Positions 63,666 through 64,000 of a DNA stretch of 64,000 bases are shown here, piece by piece. A program made the translations under genes and the position numbers. Source of the DNA: Calothrix parasitica NIES-267 (GTDB taxonomy: Bacteria > Cyanobacteriota > Cyanobacteriia > Cyanobacteriales > Nostocaceae); NCBI RefSeq assembly GCF_002368095.1, contig NZ_AP018227.1:6712123-6776122 (forward strand), written 5' to 3'. Position 1 is the first letter of the stretch; each line of letters opens with the position of its first letter. Below the pieces are notes generated by a model. It was not told the DNA's origin. It saw nothing but the letters and a program-made list of their open reading frames with translations, and ran no database searches.

Positions 63666-64000
63666 TTAATGTAACTCACTTCCACCTTTACGAAGCAAAT
63701 ATCTATCACTAATTAATTTTAAAGCTACTCTTCCAAATAGCGGATGAGTTCTTTCAATTGCGGGTTGAATTACAACACCTTCCATCATGCAATCTGGACA
63801 AAGTGCGCTATCTTTATTGTTGAATTTAGAAACGATTTCTCGACTGTAAGCACCGGAGTAAAGTAAAGGTGCTGTGGGTAAATTAAATTCTTGGCAGAAA
63901 GCAGCAAAATCTTGATAGTTGAGGAAATTTTTACCTCGACGTACAGCAAATAAAGCAAGACCGATTTTACCGTTTTTTAAACCGTATTTTATATCTTGTA
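63666..64000 (-). CDS. RNA ligase family protein (N-terminus beyond window)
   Basis: The C-terminal 110 residues of a nucleotidyltransferase-type RNA ligase are visible. Motif IV appears as EGVVIQPAIERTHPLFG and motif V as GRVALKLISDRYLLRKGGSE, a pairing typical of the RNA_ligase family (PF09414 type) that seals RNA ends through an adenylylated lysine. Upstream are SALCPDC and LPTAPLLYSGAYSREIVSKF. The lysine nucleophile motif (KxDG) lies outside the window. The stop is TAA at 63666-63668. The gene is first in the visible minus-strand series. Confidence 0.72.
   Translation of the reverse strand, partial: QDIKYGLKNGKIGLALFAVRRGKNFLNYQDFAAFCQEFNLPTAPLLYSGAYSREIVSKFNNKDSALCPDCMMEGVVIQPAIERTHPLFGRVALKLISDRYLLRKGGSELH

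Overview
The window is chromosomal DNA from a filamentous, heterocyst-type cyanobacterium (Nostocales; a Rivularia- or Calothrix-like organism is my guess). The evidence is a complete Hmp chemotaxis-like cluster (the system that drives hormogonium gliding), psbX next to ycf66, ycf19/yggT, CcsA, a phytochrome-type GAF histidine kinase, several HIP1 octamers (GCGATCGC, e.g. 15277-15284) and the many heptamer tandem repeats typical of this group. Base composition is AT-rich throughout.

Layout. 1-12139: hmpF (minus, cut by the window edge) diverges from hmpABCDE (plus), which encode a PATAN-domain regulator, CheY, CheW, a TPR-bearing MCP and a giant CheA with six 31-residue repeats. 12321-15744: nucleoside deoxyribosyltransferase, an unknown protein and a prolyl oligopeptidase. 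15823-19688: a minus-strand three-gene unit, HNH protein with membrane segments, then a glycine-zipper/coiled-coil protein, then a dynamin-like GTPase; this is a candidate membrane-associated defence or stress system. 19861-21518: an amidase-glucosaminidase gene with a decayed 90-bp tandem repeat downstream. 21812-28250: dnaG, a lumenal pentapeptide protein, yraN, queA and a TPR protein. 28251-29560: a gene-poor stretch with a clean MITE insertion (terminal inverted repeats and 8-bp target duplication) and a decayed MEKHLA-domain gene. 29561-42452: a REC-GAF-histidine kinase, ridA, pentapeptide and Nudix genes, malQ, a RodZ-like gene with a pseudouridine synthase, a DUF2993 gene, cdsA, cbiT, a Ser/Thr kinase and an inactivated alpha/beta hydrolase.

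42553-56847: an HTH protein with a palindrome at its start, a LysR regulator divergent from an oxidoreductase, ccsA, a DUF3352 gene, a second MITE, a chorismate lyase-like gene, tRNA-Leu(GAG), accC, yggT, psbX, ycf66 and two small TolB-like lipoproteins. 57375-58975: a graveyard with a GNAT remnant, a broken IS4-type transposase and a Nudix remnant. 59077-64000: a minus-strand set of RNA ligase (partial), HEAT/TROVE-like protein with a VWA domain, an unknown protein with an ARPP-1-like look, and an AAA+ ATPase. This looks like an RNA-repair or RNA-quality-control system.

Two themes cut across the window. First, small mobile or repeated DNA has shaped it: a hairpin of about 47-49 bp with a constant loop but different, still base-paired stems occurs three times, and two of the copies break genes (41668-41714 and 58012-58060). 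Second, two uncharacterised multi-gene systems (15823-19688 and 59077-64000) combine a nucleotide-hydrolysing motor or switch with a nucleic-acid enzyme. All calls come from reading the sequence by eye; family names are from recall and were not checked by search.
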